A DNA stretch of 15,623 bases from CAYPOY01 sp964412395 (GCA_964412395.1 CAYPOY010000103.1:1-15623), one strand, 5' to 3'; shown: positions 1-7,528, counted from the first letter of the stretch. Program-made: numbers and translations. Notes: generated from the sequence alone by a model not told the origin.

Positions 1-2
1 CG

Positions 3-869
3 GACTACGTCAAAAACAACTACCTGTACAACGGCAAAGAACTCCAGGACGACCTCCTTGGAACGGAAAAGCTGAATTGGTATGATTATGGGGCACGTTA
101 CTACGACCCAGCCTTAGCCATATTTCATACACAAGACAGGTTCGCAGAAGATTTTGCAGAATGGTCACCTTACCATTATGCAAATAACAATCCAATTCTA
201 AATATTGATATTAACGGTGACTCCACTATTATTTCTGGTGCAGAGAGTGCGGCAGCATTGCAGCAATTGCAGGCCGCAACAAGTACAGAGTTGACCATAA
301 CTCAAAATGCAAGTGGAACACTTAATGCAACTTATATTGGAGGAGGGACACCTTCGGATGGTGCTCAACAGGTTATGGATGCAGCTAATAGCAGTACAAT
401 TACTGTAAATGTAGTAGCCGAAAATACAAAGACTACTTCTACTGGAAATCTTTACATTGGAGGTGCTTTTATGGGTAATACTGTAACAAAGACAGCAAAT
501 GGAAATACAGTTGTTGCCAATCAGGAAGTCAATCCACAGGTACTTGGTAAAATGAGTAATACTAACCTAAGTCCAGGTGCAGATATGCTACATGAAGTCA
601 CAGAAGCATATCAAGGTGCAAAAATATCTCAAGCAAGTGGGACTTCTTCCCCAGCGAGTAATCAAGCAGGGTCTGTGTATCAGCAAGCTCACAATGCTGC
701 AACGCCACAGTCTGGTAAAGTTTATCAAACTGTATACAATGCGGCTGGGAATCAAATTCAACCTCCTTATGCCGGGGCAGCTAAGATACAATATACGACA
801 TCGCCATATCTGGCACCTATAGGTACTTCAATGCCTAAGGGACAGGTGGTTATAATGACTTATCCATAA
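3..869 (+). CDS. Rhs core end fused to element-supplied toxin tip (5'-partial)
   Basis: The frame is open from the window edge and codes for 288 residues plus a stop; the real start lies upstream. Residues 1-27 (to the Tyr before DYGAR) come from the host rhs gene and include NGKELQDD. From residue 28 the codons come from the element: DYGARYYDPAL, then HTQDRFAEDFAEWSPYHY and NNNPI, which is the usual end of an Rhs core shell, closing at GDS (residues 72-74). Residues 75-288 form a variable tip of about 214 residues rich in Thr, Asn, Ala and Gly, as is typical of polymorphic-toxin C-termini. I do not recognise a named toxin family. The tip contains LHEVTEAYQG (His197, Glu198, Glu201) and a later His230, which could be metal ligands of a peptidase-like fold, but the classical HExxH is absent. 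A small exported protein follows after 6 bp, as expected for an immunity partner. Confidence 0.85.
   Translation, partial: DYVKNNYLYNGKELQDDLLGTEKLNWYDYGARYYDPALAIFHTQDRFAEDFAEWSPYHYANNNPILNIDINGDSTIISGAESAAALQQLQAATSTELTITQNASGTLNATYIGGGTPSDGAQQVMDAANSSTITVNVVAENTKTTSTGNLYIGGAFMGNTVTKTANGNTVVANQEVNPQVLGKMSNTNLSPGADMLHEVTEAYQGAKISQASGTSSPASNQAGSVYQQAHNAATPQSGKVYQTVYNAAGNQIQPPYAGAAKIQYTTSPYLAPIGTSMPKGQVVIMTYP
84..91 (+). other. left attachment site core (attL), GATTATGG
   Basis: This 8-bp sequence is shared by all three junctions (84, 7825, 15566). It reads GAT TAT GG, the codons for Asp-Tyr-Gly of the DYGAR motif. The base to its left is T here and G at the other two junctions. The base to its right is G here and at 7825 but A at 15566, so GATTATGG is the largest identity block. 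That size fits the 6-8 bp crossover of tyrosine recombinases. Confidence 0.8.
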
Positions 870-875
870 AGAGCT

Positions 876-1283
876 ATGAAAAATTTTATCAGTTTAATAT
901 TTTTAGCCATAAGTATAATAGGTATGGCACAAACAGAGGAGAATAAGGATACTTTTAAAGTGTGTCGAATTTATACAGCAGAAGATTATCACTTAGTTTT
1001 TCTAAAGAAAGATAGCGTAAAGTATACCATATACTCTAAAAAAAGCATAGCGGTAAAAGGTCAAGAAGTAAAACAAGATAGTTCGTATTATTTTGATTTA
1101 ATACCAGTCGTAGATACGCTTACAAATGGAAAGAGTATGGTTCCTATGAACTATATGGATATAACATACTTTGGACATTTTACAGGAGATGAGATTGGGA
1201 AATTATGTACCGCAAAAAATCTTGTCGGACTTATCATTCCGTACTCTAACACATGTGACAATAAAAAGAAGAAAAAAAAATAA
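876..1283 (+). CDS. putative exported immunity protein
   Basis: This 135-aa protein begins with a clear Sec signal peptide: Lys2, a hydrophobic stretch over residues 4-17 and a likely cleavage near GMAQ (16-19). The mature part is small and polar with cysteines at 30, 111 and 127, and ends in a lysine tail encoded by a run of nine A. It starts 6 bp after the toxin-tip stop codon and is closed by a strong terminator, so it would be read with the rhs gene. Position, size and spacing are those of an immunity gene for the upstream tip. The signal peptide suggests protection in the periplasm, and hence a toxin that acts there. No family is recognised and the immunity role is inferred from context. 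Confidence 0.7.
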   Translation: MKNFISLIFLAISIIGMAQTEENKDTFKVCRIYTAEDYHLVFLKKDSVKYTIYSKKSIAVKGQEVKQDSSYYFDLIPVVDTLTNGKSMVPMNYMDITYFGHFTGDEIGKLCTAKNLVGLIIPYSNTCDNKKKKKK

Positions 1284-1298
1284 TGAAGGAATAACGAG

Positions 1299-1325
1299 AA
1301 AGCCCGGCAAGTTCCGGGCTTTTTC
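1299..1325 (+). terminator. hairpin terminator between immunity gene and repressor
   Basis: AAAGCCCGG (1299-1307) pairs perfectly with CCGGGCTTT (1314-1322) around a 6-base loop, followed by T residues. The leading A run means it could also stop transcription from the convergent repressor gene that ends at 1327. It separates the toxin-immunity cargo from the mobility genes. Confidence 0.88.
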
Positions 1326-1326
1326 A

Positions 1327-1653
1327 TTATAATAATGTTTGCAATTTAGTTTTCGTAATAAAGGCATCGAGAAAGGTGTAAATCATTTTTTTTTCTTCCG
1401 GCTTCATTTTATCAACTTCCTCAATACGGTTCAGCATCTCTTTATTAATCTGCTTTTCGGTAGCCCCTACCATGTAATCCAAAGAAACCTCAAAAGCATC
1501 CGCCATCCGTTTGGCAATATCAATAGACGGAACAGCATCCCCACGCTCATAGCGTCCAACAATCTCACGAGAAACATTTATTTGCTTAGCCAGTTCGCTT
1601 TGCGACCAACCTTTTTGCTTTCTCAGCTCTGTTATTCTGTTGTATAAGTCCAT
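1327..1653 (-). CDS. XRE-family HTH transcriptional regulator
   Basis: This 108-aa protein starts at the Met of MDLYNRITELRKQKGWSQ. An upstream in-frame Met would add 17 residues, but the inner start has an AGAGG sequence 6 bases ahead of it and matches the family's usual N-terminus. The helix-turn-helix covers about residues 6-60: SQSELAKQINV is helix 2 and SREIVGRYERG is the recognition helix, followed by VPSIDIAKRMADAFEVSLDY. Residues 65-108 are charged and probably helical, for dimerisation. It is divergent from the primase gene across a 157-bp spacer with repeated GTTTACAT motifs. It is most simply the repressor that controls element replication and excision, like phage cI-type proteins. 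Confidence 0.88.
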   Translation of the reverse strand: MDLYNRITELRKQKGWSQSELAKQINVSREIVGRYERGDAVPSIDIAKRMADAFEVSLDYMVGATEKQINKEMLNRIEEVDKMKPEEKKMIYTFLDAFITKTKLQTLL

Positions 1654-1677
1654 TTTTAGCCTCTTTAGTGTATTGAA

Positions 1678-1685
1678 GTTTACAT
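1678..1685. promoter_or_regulatory. putative operator repeat 1 (GTTTACAT)
   Basis: GTTTACATCTTGTGC here closely resembles GTTTACATTTGTGCC at 1755, and the 8-mer GTTTACAT recurs at 1775. This copy lies just downstream of the repressor's own promoter candidate, a position suited to autorepression. Confidence 0.45.
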
Positions 1686-1691
1686 CTTGTG

Positions 1692-1699
1692 CAAAAATA
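1692..1699 (-). promoter_or_regulatory. -7 promoter element of the repressor gene
   Basis: On the minus strand this reads TATTTTTG, which fits the Bacteroidota -7 consensus TAnnTTTG, about 40 bp upstream of the repressor start. A T-rich stretch about 19 bp further upstream could serve as a weak -33 element. It is assigned by motif only. Confidence 0.4.
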
Positions 1700-1734
1700 G
1701 TCAATTAAAGTGCATAATAAAAAACATTAGTTAA

Positions 1735-1765
1735 CTTGTTTTGTGGGAATAATAGTTTACATTTG
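1735..1765 (+). promoter_or_regulatory. promoter of the primase gene with overlapping operator repeat 2
   Basis: CTTG (1735-1738) and TACATTTG (1758-1765) are 19 bp apart and fit the -33 (TTTG) and -7 (TAnnTTTG) elements of the primary sigma factor of Bacteroidota. The GTTTACAT repeat at 1755-1762 overlaps the -7 box, so a bound repressor would block transcription. Confidence 0.5.
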
Positions 1766-1774
1766 TGCCTGAAT

Positions 1775-1782
1775 GTTTACAT
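1775..1782. promoter_or_regulatory. putative operator repeat 3 (GTTTACAT)
   Basis: This is the third GTTTACAT, exactly 20 bp after the one at 1755 and thus on the same face of the helix. It is part of GTTTACATCAAAC, which also has a short inverted symmetry (GTTT and AAAC). Confidence 0.4.
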
Positions 1783-1810
1783 CAAACTTTTTTCAATAAA
1801 ATTTTAGTCA

Positions 1811-4444
1811 ATGGAAATAAGGGACATAAAAACACACCTAAGCATATTAACAGTGCTAAACAGCTATAACCTGAAACCCAATAAAAACAATATGCTCAAA
1901 TGTCCTTTCCATGAAGATAAAGATCCCAGTTTAAAAGTTTACACCAATACAAACACTTTCAATTGCTTTGGCTGTGGCAAAGCCGGAGACCAGATAGAAT
2001 TTATCCAGTTAAAAGAAAACTGCTCAAAACATAAAGCCATCATAAAAGCCAAAAGCCTTGCAAACATTAACGAAACAATACCGCCAATGAAACAGGAGAA
2101 CCAGGAGGATAAAAACCTACTTCCAAGAATCGCAGTATTAAGCAAAGTAGCACAAGACAGCAAAGCCAGTTATAAAAGGACAGCCAACGCGAAAGACTAC
2201 ATCCGCAGCCGGAAACTTGACCCCGATAAATTAGAAGTTGGTTACATCGGAACCGACTTTGGCAAAACATGGAACAAGCAATTAAAAGAAAGCGGCTTGC
2301 AGCTTGGAATATTAAAGGAATCACGACAAAATACCATTGTTCCGAAATTTAAAAACTGTGTGCTGTTCTTTACCAAAAACGAGAAAGGTCAAATCATAGA
2401 TATTTACGGAAGGTCGATAAACCCGAACGGAGAAGGCAAACACTTTTACTTAAACGGCAAACACCAGGGAATTTATCCAGGATACCCGAACACCAAAACA
2501 ACCAAACTTATATTGACCGAATGCCTGATAGATGCAGCCACACTGGAACAGCAAGCAGAAATAAATGAAAATTATACAATCCTTTCCCTGTACGGTACGA
2601 ACGGATTTACAACAGAAATCGAAGAAGCAATAAAAGAGCTTCCGGAACTGGAAGAAATAATAATCTTCTTTGATGGCGACCAAGCGGGAAATGAAGCAGC
2701 AACAAAAACAGCAGAGAAACTAAAAGCAATCAACCTGAAACTTACCATTACCAAAGTAGAAACACCGGAGGAAGAAGATATAAACAGCTTACTGCAAGGT
2801 CATGAACCCGAAATATTAAACCATTTAATCAACGAAAGAAAACCAATAAACCAGGAACAAGAGCAGGGCAACGACACCGAAGCACCACCAGAACCAAGCC
2901 AACTAAATACGGAAACCCCCGACAAAATAACCTACTCAGAAAACCAATTGCAATTTATCATCTGGGGCGGCATTGAAAAAGATAACATCCACCGTTTAAA
3001 ACTGAATTTACTGGTACAACTTAAAGGCGATGATTTTAGATATTACCAGGACGATGTAAACTTATACAGCAATGGGCAATTACAGCGGTATATCAAGGGA
3101 GCAAGCGAGGAACTGGAAATAAGCGGAACGGTTTTAAAGAACACCATCCGAAACCTGAAAAGCCAAATAGAAACTTACCGCTTAACACTCATAGAAGCCG
3201 AAAGAAAAGCACTAAAACCGAAGGTGTACCAAATGACAGACAAAGAGGTGCGAGCCGCACAGGCATTTTTAAAAGCAAACAATTTGGTTCAGAACACCAT
3301 GACAGCCATCAGCAAAAGCGGTTTAATCGGGGAACAGCAAAACGGTTTACTCTTGTTTTTTCTTTACTTGAGCCGTTTATTTAATGAACCATTACACGCC
3401 ATTATTTACGGGAAATCAGGAAGCGGTAAAACCTACCTACAGACGAAAATCAGCGAATGTTTACCAGAAGAATCAGTACGCACAATTACAAGCCTTACAG
3501 AAAATACATTGTACTACTCTGCAAAGGATTTTTGGAAACATAAGCTTTTATTAATCGAGGATTTAGAGGGTGTTTACAATGCTTTTTTACCACTTCGGGA
3601 GTTCATGTCCAAACAAAGCATATCAAAGCTTACAACCGATAAAGACGCCAAAGGAAACAATGTACAAAAGGTTTTAATGGTAGAAGGTCCAATATGTGTA
3701 AGCGGTGCAACCACCAAATCAAATATTTATGAAGATAACGCCAACCGAAGTTTTTTACTGCATATAGATGAAAGCCCCGAACATGCAAGGGAAGTAATGG
3801 ACTATCAACGAAAAATGCAAGCCGGAATAGTTAACGAAGCGGAACAACAGAAATACAAAAAGCTCCTGCAGAACACGCAACGATTATTAAGAAAAGTAAG
3901 GATAATCAACCCTTATGCTACCATGCTGGATATACCGGAATGTGTTTTTAAGAAGCTCAGAACCAATATGCACTATTTACGCTTAATTGAAATCATAACC
4001 TTTTACCACCAGCAACAGAGAGAAATAAAAACCGATGCAAACGGTAATCCTTACATAACAACAACTCCCGAAGATATAGCCTGGGCAAACTTTTTAATAA
4101 AAGACAGTTTACTAAGAAAATCAGACGAGCTGAGCGGACAAGTCCGCCACTTCTTCGAATCCTTAAAAAGCTTTGCAGACAAGAAAGAAGAACCAAAAAC
4201 CATTTATGCAAAAGAAGTCCGGGAAGCTTTTAGAATGAACCCAATGTCCATAAACCGATATTTAAGAGAGTTGGAGAACCGTGGCTATATCCAACGAAAC
4301 GGTGGCAATCGAAAAACTGGTTTTGAATATGAAATAAAAGCCTGGGACGAATACAAGAAACTAAAATCCGGCATCGATATTTTAGACGAAATCTTGGAGA
4401 AGGTAAAAGCGAAGTATAACAGCCAAAACAAACCAAAAAGTTAA
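1811..4444 (+). CDS. DNA primase-helicase (CHC2 zinc finger, Toprim, AAA-type ATPase)
   Basis: This 877-aa replication protein shows several domains in order. The N-terminal CHC2 zinc finger has CPFH (Cys31, His34) and CFGC (Cys52, Cys55) around a DPSLKVY stretch. The Toprim catalytic domain has Glu237 in LILTECLID and Asp288/Asp290 in FFDGDQAGNEA. A linker rich in Glu, Gln and Pro covers about 340-375. The P-loop ATPase has Walker A GKSGSGKT (534-541), Walker B LLLIEDLE (579-586), a sensor-like VSGATT (630-635) and Arg646 as a possible finger. The C-terminus is winged-helix-like (about 800-850, SINRYLRELENRGYIQR). The family makes primers and unwinds DNA for plasmids and phages. Here it probably replicates the excised circle, perhaps starting at the iterons around its 3' end. 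No clear ribosome-binding site is seen, which is usual in Bacteroidota. Confidence 0.92.
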   Translation: MEIRDIKTHLSILTVLNSYNLKPNKNNMLKCPFHEDKDPSLKVYTNTNTFNCFGCGKAGDQIEFIQLKENCSKHKAIIKAKSLANINETIPPMKQENQEDKNLLPRIAVLSKVAQDSKASYKRTANAKDYIRSRKLDPDKLEVGYIGTDFGKTWNKQLKESGLQLGILKESRQNTIVPKFKNCVLFFTKNEKGQIIDIYGRSINPNGEGKHFYLNGKHQGIYPGYPNTKTTKLILTECLIDAATLEQQAEINENYTILSLYGTNGFTTEIEEAIKELPELEEIIIFFDGDQAGNEAATKTAEKLKAINLKLTITKVETPEEEDINSLLQGHEPEILNHLINERKPINQEQEQGNDTEAPPEPSQLNTETPDKITYSENQLQFIIWGGIEKDNIHRLKLNLLVQLKGDDFRYYQDDVNLYSNGQLQRYIKGASEELEISGTVLKNTIRNLKSQIETYRLTLIEAERKALKPKVYQMTDKEVRAAQAFLKANNLVQNTMTAISKSGLIGEQQNGLLLFFLYLSRLFNEPLHAIIYGKSGSGKTYLQTKISECLPEESVRTITSLTENTLYYSAKDFWKHKLLLIEDLEGVYNAFLPLREFMSKQSISKLTTDKDAKGNNVQKVLMVEGPICVSGATTKSNIYEDNANRSFLLHIDESPEHAREVMDYQRKMQAGIVNEAEQQKYKKLLQNTQRLLRKVRIINPYATMLDIPECVFKKLRTNMHYLRLIEIITFYHQQQREIKTDANGNPYITTTPEDIAWANFLIKDSLLRKSDELSGQVRHFFESLKSFADKKEEPKTIYAKEVREAFRMNPMSINRYLRELENRGYIQRNGGNRKTGFEYEIKAWDEYKKLKSGIDILDEILEKVKAKYNSQNKPKS

Positions 4445-4548
4445 GTATAACACAAGTGTAACATAAGTATAACACGGTCAGCGACCGAGGCAATTAATTT
4501 AAATATCAGTCAATTAGAGCCAAGTGTAACAGTATAACAAGTATAACA
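4412..4548 (+). repeat. iteron-like repeats with AT-rich core: putative replication origin
   Basis: Copies of AAGTRTAACA start at 4412, 4443, 4454, 4465, 4522 and 4539, with a near copy (first base changed) at 4530. The three at 4443-4474 are exactly 11 bp apart, one helical turn. An AT-rich stretch (about 4489-4515) separates them from the second cluster at 4522-4548. This iteron/AT-rich/iteron arrangement, just behind a primase-helicase gene and partly inside its 3' end, resembles a plasmid or phage origin. The repeats could instead be arm-binding sites for the recombinases encoded next. All repeats point the same way. Confidence 0.6.
4475..4487. repeat. short inverted repeat inside the iteron region
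   Basis: CGGTC and GACCG form a perfect 5-bp stem around AGC, directly after the third phased iteron. It is GC-rich in an otherwise AT-rich stretch and has no T run, so it is more likely a protein site than a terminator. Confidence 0.35.
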
Positions 4549-4575
4549 GAGGAAGAGCAAGACCCCTATAAAAAA

Positions 4576-5472
4576 ATGCAAAAACTGACGATACAAACAC
4601 CGGAATTTATCAGGATGGAAACAGCCTTCCAAAAGTGGTTAAGGACGTTGAACTTTGAACAGACAACCATCAATTACAATCCTGTCCGGGTGCGTGAGTT
4701 CTTTTACTGGTTGGAAAAGCATGGAATAAAAGCAATAACGGAAATAACAAAGCCAGTTGTGTTAAAATACTTCGACTACCTGAAAGAGCGAAAGAACCAA
4801 ACTAAAAACGGCAAACTAAGCAAAAATACATTACGAACTCACCAACAATCATTAAGGCGTTTTACAAGGTATCTAAGGGAAACAGGACAAGACAGCTTTG
4901 AAGTCGATATACAATTACAAGGAAGTGCCAGGAGCATAAAAACCATATTTAGCAAAGAGGAAATAAAATCCCTGCAGATGGCTTGTGATAGCGATGTTTT
5001 AGGAATGAGGGACAAAGCAATGTTAGCCGTTTATTACGGTTGTGGACTTCGGAGAAATGAAGGGCTTAACCTCGATGCAGACGACATACTTTTTAATAAG
5101 AACCTGGTTTATGTTCGGAAAGGGAAAAACTATCGTGAACGCTATGTTCCGATGACGGAAGGGGTAAAAGAAGAACTGCAAAACTATGTTGATTATGCCA
5201 GACCAACATTAATGAAATCACCAGTAAAAGCTTTGTTTTTAACTGTTAAGGGAAATCGACTTGGAAGTAATGGAATGGCTGAAAGGTTGCAGAGCTTGAA
5301 AGATAAAGCAGATATAAACAAAGAAGCTGGCTTGCATGCCTTGCGGCACTCCATCGCTACGCATCTTTTACAATCAGGAATGGAACTGGACAAAATAAAA
5401 CGGTTCTTAGGTCATAGCAGCTTAGAATCAACACAAATCTATACACACATTAAAAATGAGCAATGCGAGTAA
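4576..5472 (+). CDS. tyrosine recombinase/integrase, catalytically complete
   Basis: This 298-aa protein has an N-terminal SAM-like core-binding domain (about 12-105) and a C-terminal catalytic domain (about 120-295). The full active-site set is visible: Arg159 in YGCGLRRNEG, a lysine in RKGKNYRERYVP (182-184), His254 and Arg257 in HALRHSIATHLL, His280 in FLGHSS, and the nucleophile Tyr289 in TQIYTHI. This is the XerC/D-like class, which cuts and rejoins DNA at short crossover sites. It is the best candidate for the enzyme that integrates the element at GATTATGG. Its last 17 bp overlap the next gene, so the two are co-translated. Confidence 0.93.
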   Translation: MQKLTIQTPEFIRMETAFQKWLRTLNFEQTTINYNPVRVREFFYWLEKHGIKAITEITKPVVLKYFDYLKERKNQTKNGKLSKNTLRTHQQSLRRFTRYLRETGQDSFEVDIQLQGSARSIKTIFSKEEIKSLQMACDSDVLGMRDKAMLAVYYGCGLRRNEGLNLDADDILFNKNLVYVRKGKNYRERYVPMTEGVKEELQNYVDYARPTLMKSPVKALFLTVKGNRLGSNGMAERLQSLKDKADINKEAGLHALRHSIATHLLQSGMELDKIKRFLGHSSLESTQIYTHIKNEQCE

Positions 5473-6421
5473 ATACAGCCACTTAAAAGAGAAATTTACC
5501 GGAATCCTTCAGCAGTTGGAAACCTACCTGAAGAAACAAAACTATGAACCAAATACAATCCGGCAATTTAAGAACTACACAGCCTGTTTTTTAGACTGGC
5601 AGAAACTCCAAAGGCTTGAACAGGTAAGCTATAACGATTTACTTATTTACATTGATTATTGCAGGGAAAAAGGCGACAGCCTGAAACTAATAAACCGGAA
5701 ATTATCAGCCATTAGAAAATATTACGAGTATTTACAAAGCAAAGGAGAAACTTTAAAGAACCCAGCATCAGGCTTGTTTTTAAAAGGAAAGCGTTCAAGT
5801 GTCCCAAACAATCTACTGGACAAAAAAGAGCTGCAGGAACTTTACAACCAGTACCAACCTTATGACCTGAGAACGATAAGGAACAAAATTATTTTAAGCT
5901 TGCTAATCAACCAGGCAGTAACAACAGACGAACTTCATAAACTTGAACCAGGTAACATAAAACTGAAATCCGGGAAAATAGAAATACCAGGAGGAAAGCA
6001 CAGCAACGGAAGGACTTTAGAACTTGAAGCAAGCCAAATAATCGAGCTGCAGGAATACTTAAACGAAACCAGACCGGCAATATTAAGAGCAATCCGAAAA
6101 ACTCCAAACTGGTCAGGAAGGAAAGCAGAAAAGCCCGATTTTAAGCGATTAGAAAACCAACTGATAATAAGTGTTAATGGTTCAACCAACATCAAAAACA
6201 GCCAACACCATTTAATTAAAGCTTTGCAGCACGTAAACCCAAAAGTCAGAAGCTGTGGACAAATCCGTCAAAGTGTAATAGCTGAATGGTTAAAAACAGA
6301 AGATGTCAGAAAAGTGCAATACAAAGCCGGACACAGGTATGTAAGCACAACCGAAAGATACCAGACCAATAACCTTGAAGATTTACAGGAAGCCTTAAAC
6401 ATCCATCACCCATTGAAATAA
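5456..6421 (+). CDS. degenerate tyrosine recombinase partner
   Basis: This 321-aa protein has the same two-domain shape: core-binding domain about 14-100 and catalytic-like domain about 118-310. Several active-site residues are missing. Where GLR should hold the first arginine the sequence reads NQAVTTDEL (152-160). The His of HxxR is replaced by Gly268 in CGQIRQS, though Arg271 stays. A lysine (Lys181), His293 in AGHRYVS and Tyr302 in TTERYQ remain. It starts 17 bp before the end of the complete recombinase, so it is probably translationally coupled and acts with it. It may be a structural, directionality or site-selection subunit. Related pairs or trios of recombinases are known in other mobile elements. 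Loss of activity is inferred from the missing residues. Confidence 0.82.
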   Translation: MSNASKYSHLKEKFTGILQQLETYLKKQNYEPNTIRQFKNYTACFLDWQKLQRLEQVSYNDLLIYIDYCREKGDSLKLINRKLSAIRKYYEYLQSKGETLKNPASGLFLKGKRSSVPNNLLDKKELQELYNQYQPYDLRTIRNKIILSLLINQAVTTDELHKLEPGNIKLKSGKIEIPGGKHSNGRTLELEASQIIELQEYLNETRPAILRAIRKTPNWSGRKAEKPDFKRLENQLIISVNGSTNIKNSQHHLIKALQHVNPKVRSCGQIRQSVIAEWLKTEDVRKVQYKAGHRYVSTTERYQTNNLEDLQEALNIHHPLK

Positions 6422-6552
6422 CCCACAAGCCAACACGCCCCACAGCAAATAAAACCCAGCCGTTTTTGCAAAACTCCCCCTGTCTTTTATTTACTTCCCC
6501 TACGCCAGCCCTTCTGTAATTTTTTCCGTCATGCTTTTTGTCCGACCCACAA

Positions 6553-6622
6553 ACGGCACATTGCTTTTTTATTTTTAATTGAATGGATTTTAAGCGGTAA
6601 AAACAAAAAATCAAAGAGCCGT
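6553..6622. repeat. outer hairpin of left palindrome half
   Basis: ACGGC (6553-6557) pairs with GCCGT (6618-6622) around an AT-rich loop. The matching hairpin in the right half uses ACAGC with GCTGT, so an A-T pair there replaces a G-C pair here while pairing is kept. Confidence 0.45.
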
Positions 6623-6676
6623 GCCAACGCTTGAAAACAAAAAGACACGCCATAAAAAATTACCCAAAGCTAAGTT

Positions 6677-6757
6677 ACATAATACGAGTTATAAGGACAG
6701 CCCCACAAAAGGTTGACCCGCAAAAACCAAAGCTGCCAGTTATAACAAGTATTATGC
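6677..6757. repeat. long hairpin in left palindrome half
   Basis: The 5' arm (6677-6701, ACATAATAC then GTTATAA and ACAGC) pairs with the 3' arm (6732-6757, GCTG then TTATAAC and GTATTATGC), with two mismatches near the middle and a small bulge, around a 30-base loop. The equivalent hairpin at 7415-7492 has different bases at several stem positions yet still pairs. The shape recalls folded integron attC sites, but no match to that family can be claimed. Confidence 0.65.
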
Positions 6758-7014
6758 AAAATAGCCGCATGTCCAACACACCCCGACCCACGCCAACGCT
6801 GACAAATAGCATATTAAAAAATCCCACGAGCTGACCCACTTCCAATATTTTTTAAAAAGCTATTTGCTGCCCTGAAAGCGGTAACAAAAGTTTTATCAAA
6901 CCTTTGCTGTTGTTGATTTATCCACCGAACAACCCCGACCACCACCCCAAAGAGTGGCGGTAGTTATTAGCCCAAAAGAAATAAAAAGAGCAGCAAATGT
7001 AAGTTCCAGGCTGA

Positions 7015-7069
7015 CAAAGAAGCAAGGGTATATAAACAGCTCCGTTCCTCCGCTGCCCTTGCTTCTTTG
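7015..7069. repeat. central 14-bp perfect hairpin of the palindrome
   Basis: CAAAGAAGCAAGGG (7015-7028) and its exact complement (7056-7069) surround a 27-base loop. This is the centre of the palindrome and its most perfect part, while the arms further out have diverged. There is no T run after it, so it is not an obvious terminator. Confidence 0.75.
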
Positions 7070-7414
7070 CATCCTTCCACTTGATAGATGGCTTTCTTTT
7101 TTTCCTTTTTTCTTTTGGGAAAATAATTAGTGGTGTGTAGTGGTTAAATAATGGCACAGAACCCCTTAAACCGAAACCTTAGGCAACCAAAAAGCAGAGT
7201 ATTGGTTTTGAACAAAAGGAAAAGGAATAAAAGTGCCTGCGGGGTCGGCTTGTGGGTTTATGCCGGAAGCTTTTGGGCAAAAACAATACGGGGCTTAAAT
7301 TTGCTCTTAGGGCTTTGGTTTATACTTACATCGGGAAAATACACTTTTACAAATGTTCAAATTATGCACTGCAGTTCCATCGGAGCGAGAGGGTCGGGTC
7401 GAGCGGCTATTTAC

Positions 7415-7492
7415 ACATAATAACCCTTATAACTGACAGCTTTGGAATCGTGTGTAAGCCTTGCAGGGGCTGTTTTATAAGGTTTATTATGT
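7415..7492. repeat. long hairpin in right palindrome half
   Basis: The 5' arm (7415-7440, ACATAATAACCCTTATAA then ACAGC) pairs with the 3' arm (7469-7492, GCTGTTTTATAAGG then TTATTATGT) with about one mismatch and a small bulge around a 28-base loop. It is the mirror partner of 6677-6757. A C-G pair there is an A-T pair here, and a G-C pair there is a C-G pair here, both keeping the stem. Confidence 0.65.
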
Positions 7493-7528
7493 TACTTAGC
7501 TTCGGGTGGTTTTATCTGTGGGTCGGCA

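Noticed and set aside
1327..1704. Longer 125-codon start for the repressor
   Set aside because: The extra 17 residues do not look like the family's N-terminus and would place the start codon at the putative repressor promoter; the inner ATG has an AGAGG ribosome-binding site.
4412..4548. CRISPR-like array
   Set aside because: The repeats are only 10 bp and there are no unique spacers of constant length or cas genes. Iterons are the better reading.
6677..6757. Integron attC site
   Set aside because: The folded shape is similar, but the defining core triplets could not be assigned with confidence and there is no cassette array or integron-type integrase.
6306..6834. 115-codon minus-strand frame and 67-codon plus-strand frame
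   Set aside because: The first overlaps the end of the second recombinase gene antisense. The second lies in the hairpin region. Neither has protein-like features.
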